A stretch of 64,000 nt of DNA from Sphingobacterium bovistauri (lineage in GTDB: Bacteria > Bacteroidota > Bacteroidia > Sphingobacteriales > Sphingobacteriaceae), in NCBI RefSeq assembly GCF_020295405.1, contig NZ_JADEYP010000018.1:1-64000 (forward strand). The letters are read 5' to 3'. Below are positions 28,595 through 38,330 of this stretch, in pieces (positions within the stretch are counted from its first letter, which is position 1; every line of letters begins with the position of its first letter). The notes under the pieces were generated by a model, which did not search any database, was not told the DNA's origin, and saw only the letters and a program-made list of their open reading frames with translations. The position numbers and the translations under genes were made by a program.

Positions 28595-30633
28595 CGCACC
28601 TGCAATTTAATATCAGACCTCCTATTACCTTTTATCAAATCCAATCCAGAACCAATGTTTTCTCTATCAAGGTACGATGTAATCGAGTACCGTAACCAAA
28701 AGTCAATATGCCTTGACAATCTCCACCTTACATTCACATACGAACGAATCCCTTGGTCATAATACATCGGAAAACTAGCTCCATAAAGCACATCACTTTC
28801 ATAAGCATAAATGCGAGAATCATAATCCTTTATATTAAAATAAGAGACACGAGAATTAAGTTGCAATTTATTTTTCAGCCCCTTCCAATATACATCTTGA
28901 AAAATCATATAGCCTTCACTCCTACTTTCTTTCTTTTTATCAAATAGGGAAAGTTCAGCCCGAGACTTAATATTCCAAGTGTCATTCAGCTTATATTCAT
29001 AATCTACACGAAATTGATTACGAACTACATCAGCTAAGATGTTTTCATTTGCCTGTGGCAAAGCCAGGTTTTCTTGCTTTATTCGATAACGATATCGCAA
29101 CACAAATTTTCCCCGCTTATACCAAGAATAGGTCGCTTGAGAAAGAAAATCGACACCATCACTCGGTCCATCTTCACGAAAACGTAACCATGGAAATTTG
29201 AAAACATCCACATAATTAACCCATTCAAATTTGCGAGTCACATGATAAACAAGACCTGCATATAAACCTTTTTCATTAGCTACCCCTGTACCTTCACTAA
29301 GAGTTTGTGCATAGAAGCCATGATAGTTACGTTGAAAGTTCCGATAATTCGCAAATACCGAAACTTTTGTATGTAAACTTGCTATTAAACCATTAACCGT
29401 TGCAAAACCAGAACCAATATTATGAGCAGTTTCACCGAAAAAATAAAAGTTTCGGAAATTATAGTTATAGTCTACTCCCAATTGCATGAGGTTGCTCCCC
29501 TCAAAATCATACTGATTTCGGATATCATCTGATTTGATTTTTTTGCCCCTAAATCCTGTATACAATGCTGTGAAACCCAATTTCAATCGATTATAATTAT
29601 ATTTTATAGCTGAACCAGCGACCAGCTGTCCGATTGTATTGCGATAAGATTGTTCTGTAGGCGTACGATGTAATCCAGATATATTTATTGTTCTTATCAG
29701 TTTCAAAGAGTCAGTTTCTTCTACATTGCCGCTCAATTGGTTATACGCGACAAAAGGAGTCCATTCTATATTTTTAAACTTCAGTCGAGCAGAGATTCCA
29801 CGTTGAAAATTATTTTCGTTCATAGACGAATATGATCTTAAACCTATCCCTTGCCGAGCCACAGCCCCTATCCATGCGCCCTTACCAAAACTTAAACCAT
29901 TCCACAGTATTACCCCCTGTCCAATCTGCAATGAATAATCGCCTATTACAATCTTTTGAATCACCTTGCTAATATCATTCACTTCTAAATAACCAGAATA
30001 AAAATCAAAACCAGCATTTTGTTTTAATTTAAAAAATGGCTCACCAGCATCCTTCTCTGCATTAATACCAATTTTAAGTTTTTGTTGATAATTCCATCTA
30101 TATCGAAGTGAATAAGCATTTTTATCACCCAAATATTGAGAACGTTCAGTATCATTGATATCATAGCCTTGTTGATTCTCCAACGTACGACCATATCGTA
30201 ATAACAAAGAATGTTCATCATCTTGACGAATAGACTTCCAAGACAGATCCTTAAAGGATGATACCTCACCAACCTTAACAAAAGAACGTAATAGATTAAT
30301 AGTTTTCATATCCATCCCAACAATTCCTTGCAGTTCTAGTATATTGATAAAATCACCCGACTCCTCACGGTGTGCGATTAGGTTAGAGATTTGCTGTGGA
30401 GAAAGAAAGACAAGACCAGCTAATTCCTCTTCTGTTACCTTATTTAAATCATATGGATGCCTTAATACATATTGTAGACGTTCCAAAACATCACTTACAT
30501 CTACATTTTCACCCAACTCTTCACTGATTTGTTCGAGTAATGATTCTTCAATAGTTGTTTCTTGCAGTTGAGCAAAACAATTGCTAGCACATATTGTGAT
30601 TATTAAAGACAATATGAAAAGCCTAAAATGCAT
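28582..30633 (-). CDS. Helix-hairpin-helix (ComEA-like) protein with outer-membrane beta-barrel-like C terminus
   Basis: 683 residues with a signal peptide (to about CFAQ, residue 22). Residues about 50-120 hold HhH motifs: LNKVTEEELAGLVFLSPQQI and FINILELQGIVGMDMKTINL, as in ComEA-type DNA-binding domains. The remaining 550 residues are alternating aromatic beta strands ending VRWQW, the C-terminal Trp/Phe expected of an outer-membrane barrel. Overlaps comEC (13 bp) and the upstream outer-membrane gene (11 bp). I infer a role in DNA binding or passage at the outer membrane; this is not established. Confidence 0.8.
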   Translation of the reverse strand: MHFRLFILSLIITICASNCFAQLQETTIEESLLEQISEELGENVDVSDVLERLQYVLRHPYDLNKVTEEELAGLVFLSPQQISNLIAHREESGDFINILELQGIVGMDMKTINLLRSFVKVGEVSSFKDLSWKSIRQDDEHSLLLRYGRTLENQQGYDINDTERSQYLGDKNAYSLRYRWNYQQKLKIGINAEKDAGEPFFKLKQNAGFDFYSGYLEVNDISKVIQKIVIGDYSLQIGQGVILWNGLSFGKGAWIGAVARQGIGLRSYSSMNENNFQRGISARLKFKNIEWTPFVAYNQLSGNVEETDSLKLIRTINISGLHRTPTEQSYRNTIGQLVAGSAIKYNYNRLKLGFTALYTGFRGKKIKSDDIRNQYDFEGSNLMQLGVDYNYNFRNFYFFGETAHNIGSGFATVNGLIASLHTKVSVFANYRNFQRNYHGFYAQTLSEGTGVANEKGLYAGLVYHVTRKFEWVNYVDVFKFPWLRFREDGPSDGVDFLSQATYSWYKRGKFVLRYRYRIKQENLALPQANENILADVVRNQFRVDYEYKLNDTWNIKSRAELSLFDKKKESRSEGYMIFQDVYWKGLKNKLQLNSRVSYFNIKDYDSRIYAYESDVLYGASFPMYYDQGIRSYVNVRWRLSRHIDFWLRYSITSYLDRENIGSGLDLIKGNRRSDIKLQVRWQW

Positions 30634-31425
30634 AGGACAAAGCCACTTGAGGTGAAGAACCTAATCGTTGATGAAAAGCAGAGGAAACATCGAATTGAAA
30701 TGACTCCCATCTCAACCCAATCCCTCCAAAATACTGAATTGGCTTAGCGGCCAATCCTCCACGTAAAATAACAATATCTGCAATTGAATAGCTAACCCCT
30801 CCACGTGCATTGATTCCCTCCTCAAATTCGTAATAAACATCCCCCGCCACAGCCAATTCCTTTGACATTTTATATAAAAATCCTGCTGCCAATTCAGTAG
30901 GTAGATATTGTCCTGTATCATCTTTAAATTTAGATAATGTAGCATTTCGAAATAAAAACCCACATTCACTTGCTCACCAAATTTCACCAATGCTCCTAAA
31001 TCAAGCGAGAAAGCATTATCTGCAATATAATTTTTAACATTATAATGGTGATAATTGGCAGTTAAGGAAGTTGAAAATATATTTCCAAAATTCCGACTAT
31101 AAGTAAAATTGCCTGTAAGAAAAGATGAAACTTGTGCTATGCCATAATTGCGAACCCCCAATCCAAAAGAGCCAATATTTTTAAGGGGAATTCCACAATA
31201 TGCGGCTAGGGTACGTAAATCTTTTGTCATGAAATGCGGCTGATAAGCTAAAGCAGCTGTAGGACGCTGAAGAGTAGCTATACCAGCTCCATTTGTTGAA
31301 ATACTATATACAGATTCTGAAGCTAATCCTGTATTTCCCATACCTTGAAATATTGAAGGAAAATATGTTTGAGCCTGTACAGGTATGTAAAAAAGAAGAA
31401 CAGATAATAATATTCGTACATTCAT
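30623..31425 (-). pseudogene. Outer-membrane barrel-like protein (PorV/PorQ/FadL-like), frameshifted
   Basis: Two overlapping frames make one protein of about 267 residues. The first starts MNVRILLSVLLFYIPVQAQT (signal peptide) with FQGMGNTGLASESVYSIST, typical of Bacteroidota PorV/PorQ-like barrels. After EQVNVGF the frame goes off. The other frame continues NATLSKFKDDTGQ and ends RLGSSPQVALSYAF. The shift maps to a T5 run on the coding strand (A5 at 30954-30958), where six Ts would restore the frame. The gene is first in the HhH/comEC/recQ unit. It may be a real lesion, phase variation or a sequencing error. Confidence 0.7.
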
Positions 31426-31508
31426 AACCTAGGACTTGGTTATAATAAATGTAGCAAATAAAATCATTTTAAAGTAATAAAATTAATTTAACAGAAATTA
31501 AAACCAAA

Positions 31509-31536
31509 TAAAAAAGACCGATCAATGATCGGTCTT
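31509..31536 (-). terminator. Rho-independent terminator of gyrB
   Basis: Stem AAGACCGATC/GATCGGTCTT (31514-31523 with 31527-31536) with a 3-nt loop. In minus-strand reading it is followed by a T-rich tract (A run 31509-31515). It lies 25 bp past the gyrB stop. Confidence 0.85.
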
Positions 31537-31561
31537 TTCTGATATATAGCACTATTGATGA

Positions 31562-33523
<1,962 letters not shown>

Positions 33524-33551
33524 TTAAAAAAAATCTGATTAATTTAACATT

Positions 33552-33582
33552 CAAAGTTAATAAAAATTAAGGACTTAAACAA
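33552..33582 (-). promoter_or_regulatory. gyrB promoter
   Basis: On the minus strand: -33 TTG (33580-33582), a 20-bp spacer, and -7 TAACTTTG (33552-33559). This matches the Bacteroidota sigma-70 pattern TTG-N19/20-TAnnTTTG exactly and is 32 bp upstream of the gyrB ATG. Confidence 0.75.
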
Positions 33583-33665
33583 CTTTATTGACTCCTAAAA
33601 ACCGTAATTCGAAGGCATTTATATGGAAAAAAACAACAAAAAATGGAATTTTGATTTTTTTATAG

Positions 33666-33673
33666 TAGGTTTG
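33666..33673 (+). promoter_or_regulatory. Probable -7 box of the OmpH-like gene
   Basis: TAGGTTTG fits TAnnTTTG and lies 26 bp upstream of the ATG at 33700. No good TTG is seen at -33, so the call is tentative. Confidence 0.4.
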
Positions 33674-33699
33674 TTCCTTAAACTGAAAAGAGACAACAA

Positions 33700-34326
33700 A
33701 TGAATAGATTTTTATCAAACTTATCGAAAATTACATTAGGTATTGTTATTGTAGCAGGGGCTGCTTCTTGTGGTCAAAATGCATCTAACACGGCTTCAAA
33801 CAAGAGTGACAGTACATCTAATTCAAATAGCTCAAATACTAAAACTGCCGACAAGATTGTATATGTAAATGCGGATACATTATCTGCTCAATATGAGTTT
33901 TTCAAAGATGCACAAGCAAAATTAGAAGGTACAGCAAAAAAAGCACAAGAAAACTTACAATCTAAGGGTCAAGCTTTTCAAAGAGAATTGGCGGAGGCTG
34001 AACAAAAAGCAGCTACTATGAGTGCTTCAGAACGTCAAGCTACTGAAGAAAGATTAGCTAGAAAACAACAAGAATTAGCTCAATTAAACCAAAATGCTTC
34101 TGCTTCATTAGCACAAGATGAGCAAAACGAAATGACATCTGTATACAACTCAATTACAGATTACTTAACGAAACACGCTCAGGAAAAAGGTTACCAATAT
34201 GTTTTAACATACTCTAAAACTAATCCAGCTGTAATTTATGCTGATGCAAAATTAGACATCACGAAAGAAGTTGTAGAGGCATTAAACAAAGAATACAAAG
34301 CCAAAAAAGGCACTGAAAAGAAATAA
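33700..34326 (+). CDS. OmpH/Skp-family lipoprotein chaperone
   Basis: 208 residues. A lipobox VAGAASC predicts a lipoprotein with acylated Cys24. A low-complexity Ser/Asn/Thr linker (about 28-50) is followed by an OmpH/Skp-like domain: IVYVNADTLSAQYEFFKDAQ, a long Lys/Glu/Gln/Ala-rich coiled coil (about 75-150), and a C-terminal strand region YQYVLTYSKTNPAVIYA. Skp holds unfolded outer-membrane proteins in the periplasm. Lipoprotein OmpH forms are common in Bacteroidota, so this is probably an anchored chaperone. Single gene with its own terminator. Confidence 0.88.
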   Translation: MNRFLSNLSKITLGIVIVAGAASCGQNASNTASNKSDSTSNSNSSNTKTADKIVYVNADTLSAQYEFFKDAQAKLEGTAKKAQENLQSKGQAFQRELAEAEQKAATMSASERQATEERLARKQQELAQLNQNASASLAQDEQNEMTSVYNSITDYLTKHAQEKGYQYVLTYSKTNPAVIYADAKLDITKEVVEALNKEYKAKKGTEKK

Positions 34327-34345
34327 ATATTTCTACAAAATAAAA

Positions 34346-34386
34346 GAAAAGGGATTTAATCTTACGATTAAATCCCTTTTCTTTTT
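34346..34386 (+). terminator. Rho-independent terminator after the OmpH-like gene
   Basis: A perfect 16-bp stem (34346-34361 with 34366-34381, core AAGGGATTTAATC) with loop TTAC and a T5 tail. It lies 20 bp past the stop codon and 25 bp before corA. Confidence 0.9.
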
Positions 34387-34410
34387 AAATTTAGTTTACA
34401 AACGAAAATT

Positions 34411-35316
34411 ATGATAGTCCATATTTTATCATCATCCACACATCCTTTCGAATGGATTGACATCATTAATCCAAGCAAGGAGGACTTCAAGGAATTAAAA
34501 GAAAAATACAATTTACGTGATGAATCGATTAGGGATTGTCTAGAAATAGGTCACTTGCCTAAAATAGAAGAATTTGACAATTATCACTTTTTGATTATTC
34601 GATCTACACCTTCAAAATTAGAAGAGGATTCTGATACATTAACCGATATTACAGATAGAATTTCGATATTTTATGGACAAAACTTTGTCATCACAACACA
34701 TCGCAACCAAATAGATTTTTTAGAAAACATTAAAAAACTTGATTCGAAACACAGAATATTATCATCAAGCAAATCATTGGTAAATGCGCTTGTATCCGAT
34801 GCTTTAAAATCATTTGAAAATTTAGTATTGGGACAAATGGCAGAAAAACTAGATGAATACGAGGAAATAGTTTTTCTTCATCAGAAAAGGAAACCATTTC
34901 TCAAAAAGTTATATTACATTAAACGTCAAATAGACGTGATACGTTCCATACTGGTGCTATACAAAGATATAGTTGATTATTTTCATTTACCAGAATATAG
35001 AAACATCTACACACAAGATCTAAGAGATATCTTTTCAAGGACTACAACATTGTATCGCAATATATCGGAGAACACGACTCAATTACTCAGTATATACTTC
35101 AACATCGAATCAAATCATACGAATGAAATCATGCGAATACTAACGATAATATCTGTATTCTTCATGCCCCTTACATTTATTGTTGGTGTATATGGAATGA
35201 ATTTCGATATGATGCCAGAGCTACATTGGAAATATGGTTACCCTATCGTAATATGCGCCATGTTAGCCATAAGCTTAATTATCTACTTATGGTTCAAGCG
35301 TAAGAAATGGTTATAA
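34411..35316 (+). CDS. corA: CorA-family magnesium/divalent cation transporter
   Basis: 301 residues. A large N-terminal cytoplasmic domain (1 to about 240) precedes two C-terminal membrane helices. The CorA selectivity motif YGMNFDMMPE lies after the first helix (ILTIISVFFMPLTFIVGVYG), and the second helix is followed by a basic end (FKRKKWL). It forms a pentameric Mg2+ channel by family homology; Co2+, Ni2+ or Zn2+ transport is possible in related proteins. It converges with tsaB, overlapping it by 6 bp, and no terminator fits between them. Confidence 0.92.
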   Translation: MIVHILSSSTHPFEWIDIINPSKEDFKELKEKYNLRDESIRDCLEIGHLPKIEEFDNYHFLIIRSTPSKLEEDSDTLTDITDRISIFYGQNFVITTHRNQIDFLENIKKLDSKHRILSSSKSLVNALVSDALKSFENLVLGQMAEKLDEYEEIVFLHQKRKPFLKKLYYIKRQIDVIRSILVLYKDIVDYFHLPEYRNIYTQDLRDIFSRTTTLYRNISENTTQLLSIYFNIESNHTNEIMRILTIISVFFMPLTFIVGVYGMNFDMMPELHWKYGYPIVICAMLAISLIIYLWFKRKKWL

Positions 35317-36003
35317 CTTAATTGCTTTAGGTAACATTGCTATAAATTCTTTTAGATAATAAGGTTCAAAATAAATTAAATCTTCAAAATCTTGCTGCGT
35401 GAATTTTTCGTATGCTTTCTTTGAAAGATAAGTTGAAGAATGCTTATAATTTTCGTCAATTGTTATATTATCAACCCCACTAAACACCTCTTTTAGCTTT
35501 GTGGCACCAGTCCCGAAAAGACATAGCTTCTTATCTGCATATTGAACAAAAGTATCAGCATCAATGATTGCAGCCTCAGTCTCTTGTAAAACAGCACCAT
35601 CACAATCAAAAATTATTTGATATACCTCCATACGTCTAGCATCAAGCATAGGTACATAAAGGATCTCATTCTTGTCATGTTGCACTTTGTAACCTGCATA
35701 CATGCTTTCCAATGTGTTTACAGCCAACAATGGGATATCTAATGCATAACACAACCCTTTTGCCGTAGAAACTCCGATTCGAAGTCCTGTGTAAGAACCC
35801 GGCCCCTTACTCACAACTACCGCCGACAAATCTTGATACGATAGTTTAGATTCTTGCAATAAATCATCAATGAAAACAGTCAATTTAGACGCATGTAAAT
35901 TGGGCTCAGATGCATCAATTTTATTAACTAGCTCACCATTCAAACTTAAAGAAACAGAGCACACCTCCGTTGCTGTATCAATTTGTAATATATATGTACT
36001 CAT
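35311..36003 (-). CDS. tsaB: tRNA threonylcarbamoyladenosine biosynthesis protein TsaB
   Basis: 230 residues of the ASKHA-fold YeaZ family. N-terminal YILQIDTATEVCSVSLSLNG and VVSKGPGSYTGLRIGVSTAK are diagnostic. TsaB is the dimerisation partner of TsaD in forming t6A37 of ANN-decoding tRNAs. It lacks the TsaD metal histidines, as expected. Last gene of the rpmH-rnpA-yidD-tsaB run, 12 bp after yidD. Its stop codon overlaps the end of convergent corA. Confidence 0.93.
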   Translation of the reverse strand: MSTYILQIDTATEVCSVSLSLNGELVNKIDASEPNLHASKLTVFIDDLLQESKLSYQDLSAVVVSKGPGSYTGLRIGVSTAKGLCYALDIPLLAVNTLESMYAGYKVQHDKNEILYVPMLDARRMEVYQIIFDCDGAVLQETEAAIIDADTFVQYADKKLCLFGTGATKLKEVFSGVDNITIDENYKHSSTYLSKKAYEKFTQQDFEDLIYFEPYYLKEFIAMLPKAIKL

Positions 36004-36015
36004 CTTCTACCTAAA

Positions 36016-36267
36016 TTAAGGAACAGGGTCGTGACCATGTCCTCCCCAAGGATTACAGCTAGCGATTCGTTTTATTGTCAACCAGCCACCTCTAAAAGGC
36101 CCATACTTTGTTATTGCTTCTTTCCCATATTGTGAACAAGTAGGTGTGTATCGACAGTTCGCGCCTAATAAAGGGGATATAAAAAGCTGATATACCTTTA
36201 TAACTAGCAAAAAGAGCTGTTGCAACAACCACAAGATAAATTTCCAAATGTTATGAAGAAATTGCAT
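36016..36267 (-). CDS. yidD: Membrane protein insertion efficiency factor YidD
   Basis: 83 residues with an N-terminal amphipathic/hydrophobic segment and the YidD core [20 protein letters not shown] plus [13 protein letters not shown], including the conserved cysteines. YidD assists YidC-dependent membrane insertion. It overlaps the 3' end of rnpA by 17 bp, the common rnpA-yidD arrangement. No yidC follows; tsaB comes next instead. Confidence 0.95.
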   Translation of the reverse strand: MQFLHNIWKFILWLLQQLFLLVIKVYQLFISPLLGANCRYTPTCSQYGKEAITKYGPFRGGWLTIKRIASCNPWGGHGHDPVP

Positions 36268-36640
36268 TTGCCAATTGCTTTAATGTTTTACTCATTTTCC
36301 CATACAACAATTCGAAATCTAACTCTTCCTTTCCAACATATTGAATTGCTACACTCAAATTTAAAGAGAGTTTAGCAACTTCTTCATATAACAATTCATT
36401 TTTTTGCAAACGATACACTTCACGCATCAATCTCTTAATACGATTACGATCATGTGCTCTACGAAATCTACGTTTAGATACAGATATAATAACCTGTACT
36501 GGAGAAGGACCTTCTGGAGTTTTATCTAATAAATAGACCACTCGAAAAGGATAAACGATAAAGGAAGAACCACTATAAAAAAGAGAATCAATTTTTCTCT
36601 TACTACACAGTCGTTCTTCCTTTGTAAATGTTTTTTTCAT
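36251..36640 (-). CDS. rnpA: Ribonuclease P protein component
   Basis: 129 residues from ATG 36638-36640 ([20 protein letters not shown]). The reading frame is open to 36679 but the extra 13 codons do not fit the family. The conserved RNR-type motif [18 protein letters not shown] binds the P RNA. RnpA is the protein cofactor in 5' maturation of tRNAs. It lies 57 bp downstream of rpmH and overlaps yidD by 17 bp. Confidence 0.93.
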   Translation of the reverse strand: MKKTFTKEERLCSKRKIDSLFYSGSSFIVYPFRVVYLLDKTPEGPSPVQVIISVSKRRFRRAHDRNRIKRLMREVYRLQKNELLYEEVAKLSLNLSVAIQYVGKEELDFELLYGKMSKTLKQLANAISS

Positions 36641-36697
36641 GGGATGACTAAATTGACCGGAATAGCCACAGTAAGTCACCGGCGCTAAAAAAAAGAA

Positions 36698-36856
36698 TTA
36701 GCCTTTGTGACGGTATTCGTCAGAAACTGTTAGACGTTTTCTACCTTTTGCTCTACGAGATGCTAATACTCTTCTACCATTAGCTGTACTCATACGCTCT
36801 CTAAAACCGTGCTTATTTCTTCTTTTTCTTTGCGAAGGCTGAAATGTTCTTTTCAT
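36698..36856 (-). CDS. rpmH: 50S ribosomal protein L34
   Basis: A 52-codon gene, [20 protein letters not shown] at the N terminus and ending SDEYRHKG. The near-invariant L34 pattern (MKRTFQPS...KHGFRxRM...GRxVLxxRRAKGRxRL) is unmistakable. It is the first gene of the rpmH-rnpA-yidD-tsaB run and is preceded by a canonical promoter 63 bp upstream. In many bacteria dnaA sits next to rpmH, but no dnaA is present here. Confidence 0.97.
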   Translation of the reverse strand: MKRTFQPSQRKRRNKHGFRERMSTANGRRVLASRRAKGRKRLTVSDEYRHKG

Positions 36857-36918
36857 GACGCTCTATTATCTTTATTATTTTTCTGTCTATTAACCAATAT
36901 TACCCCTTAAGAGGAATG

Positions 36919-36949
36919 CAAAAGTACTGTATAATTTCAACATATACAA
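36919..36949 (-). promoter_or_regulatory. rpmH operon promoter
   Basis: Minus-strand -33 TTG (36947-36949), 20-bp spacer, -7 TACTTTTG (36919-36926): an exact Bacteroidota consensus promoter. It lies between the mscL terminator and the rpmH start. Confidence 0.75.
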
Positions 36950-36960
36950 GAATATCAAAT

Positions 36961-36993
36961 AAAAAAGTTCGCATATATATTGCGAACTTTTTT
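36961..36993 (-). terminator. Terminator of mscL
   Basis: AAAAAAGTTCGCA pairs with TGCGAACTTTTTT around a short AT loop. The symmetric A and T runs make it functional in either direction. It lies just past the mscL stop codon and upstream of the rpmH promoter. Confidence 0.8.
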
Positions 36994-37013
36994 AACGCCA
37001 ATCTTTTGGTTAG

Positions 37014-37433
37014 TTATTTGTTTTTTAACAAATCTCTAATCTCAGCAAGCAACACCTCTTCATTTGAAGGACCAGCTGGCGCTTCTTCTACAGCCTCCTC
37101 CTTTTTCTTTAAAGAATTCAAAGCCTTAATTGCCAAAAAAATACAGAAAGCAATAATTAAGAATTGAATGATTACATTGATGAAATTCCCATAATTCAAT
37201 GTGACAGCAGGTGTTAACACAGAGCCATCAGCATTCAAAATTGCATCCTTCAAAACGACAACTTTCTTTGAGAAATCTATCCCTCCGGTAGCGACACCTA
37301 TTATAGGCATAATTAAATCATCAACCAATGATGTTACAATTTTACCAAATGCACCACCAATAACTACACCGACAGCTAAATCAATAACATTGCCGCGCAT
37401 TGCAAAATCCTTAAATTCTTTAATAAATCCCAT
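37014..37433 (-). CDS. mscL: Large-conductance mechanosensitive channel
   Basis: 139 residues. The N-terminal amphipathic helix and first membrane helix are visible ([40 protein letters not shown]), with the second helix near residues 75-100 and a charged C-terminal bundle. MscL is the emergency pressure valve opened by membrane tension in hypo-osmotic shock. It is a single gene with its own terminator. A possible -7 box TATTTTTG lies at 37455-37462 on the minus strand, without a clear -33. Confidence 0.96.
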   Translation of the reverse strand: MGFIKEFKDFAMRGNVIDLAVGVVIGGAFGKIVTSLVDDLIMPIIGVATGGIDFSKKVVVLKDAILNADGSVLTPAVTLNYGNFINVIIQFLIIAFCIFLAIKALNSLKKKEEAVEEAPAGPSNEEVLLAEIRDLLKNK

Positions 37434-37599
37434 AATATTTTCTCTTTAGTGAAACAAAAATAAATATAAAGTTCTAATATTCGTAACTCAATTATAATCA
37501 CGATAATATTGAAATTATTTAACTATCTTTATTGTACGATAATTATTTTAAAATAATAAAAAAATTATATATATTAATTATCTGAAAGAAAAAAAACAC

Positions 37600-38253
37600 A
37601 TGATCACCATGAATAATATATTAATCGCGGACGACCACAGTATTGTACGATTTGGTACCGCTGTAGCCATAAATGAGTCTTTTAAAGAAGCGCAAATAAC
37701 ACATGCGTCTACAATAAAAGAAGTATATTCACACTTAAATTTCAAGCGTTTTGATTTATTACTGTTAGACATCAATATGCCTGGCGGAAATAATATAAAC
37801 GTAATTAAAGAAATACTTGATTTACAATCTGATCTAAAAATTTTAGTTTTCTCATCTTACGATGAAAATATTTATGCCTTACGCTATATTGAAGCGGGCG
37901 CAGCTGGGTACTTGAATAAGAATACGGCAATGGAAGAACTAAACAACGCCATCAGCAGTATTCAAGAGCGTGGTAAGTATATGTCACCAGCGGTAAGAGA
38001 TTTGTACATACAGAAGCTCACAAGTACCAAATCAAGCATTGACAAAGTGAATCCTCTCAATAAACTATCAAATCGTGAAATGGATGTTGCAAAACATTTA
38101 ATTGAGGGACACGGTATATTAGAAGTATCTAATTTATTAGATCTAAGCTCATCTACTGTCAGCACGTACAAGAGTAGAATATTCGAAAAATTAGGTGTAA
38201 CAAATATCCCTGAGTTAATCGAACTATTTAAATTGCACGCTCAAAACACATAA
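37600..38253 (+). CDS. LuxR/NarL-type response regulator (orphan)
   Basis: 217 residues from ATG 37600; an in-frame ATG at 37609 (MNNILIADDHSIVRFG) is an equally good start. Receiver domain: acidic pair D11-D12, phospho-acceptor D57 in DLLLLDINMPGG. C-terminal LuxR HTH near residues 150-210 (NREMDVAKHLIEGHGILEVS, SSSTVSTYKSRIFEKLGV). No histidine kinase lies nearby, so its partner and targets are unknown. The 166-bp upstream gap to divergent mscL is AT-rich. It ends in a strong terminator shared with ftsZ. Confidence 0.9.
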   Translation: MITMNNILIADDHSIVRFGTAVAINESFKEAQITHASTIKEVYSHLNFKRFDLLLLDINMPGGNNINVIKEILDLQSDLKILVFSSYDENIYALRYIEAGAAGYLNKNTAMEELNNAISSIQERGKYMSPAVRDLYIQKLTSTKSSIDKVNPLNKLSNREMDVAKHLIEGHGILEVSNLLDLSSSTVSTYKSRIFEKLGVTNIPELIELFKLHAQNT

Positions 38254-38270
38254 TTTGATTAATTCACGAT

Positions 38271-38313
38271 ATACATAGAAAAGGCTCAACAATGTTGAGC
38301 CTTTTCTATGTAT
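38271..38313. terminator. Bidirectional terminator between the response regulator and ftsZ
   Basis: A perfect 20-bp inverted repeat (38271-38290 with 38294-38313, core AAAAGGCTCAAC/GTTGAGCCTTTT) with a 3-nt loop. It lies between two convergent stop codons and has A- and T-rich arms for both directions. It ends the dcw cluster transcript. Confidence 0.9.
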
Positions 38314-38330
38314 ATCGAATGTGGAATATA

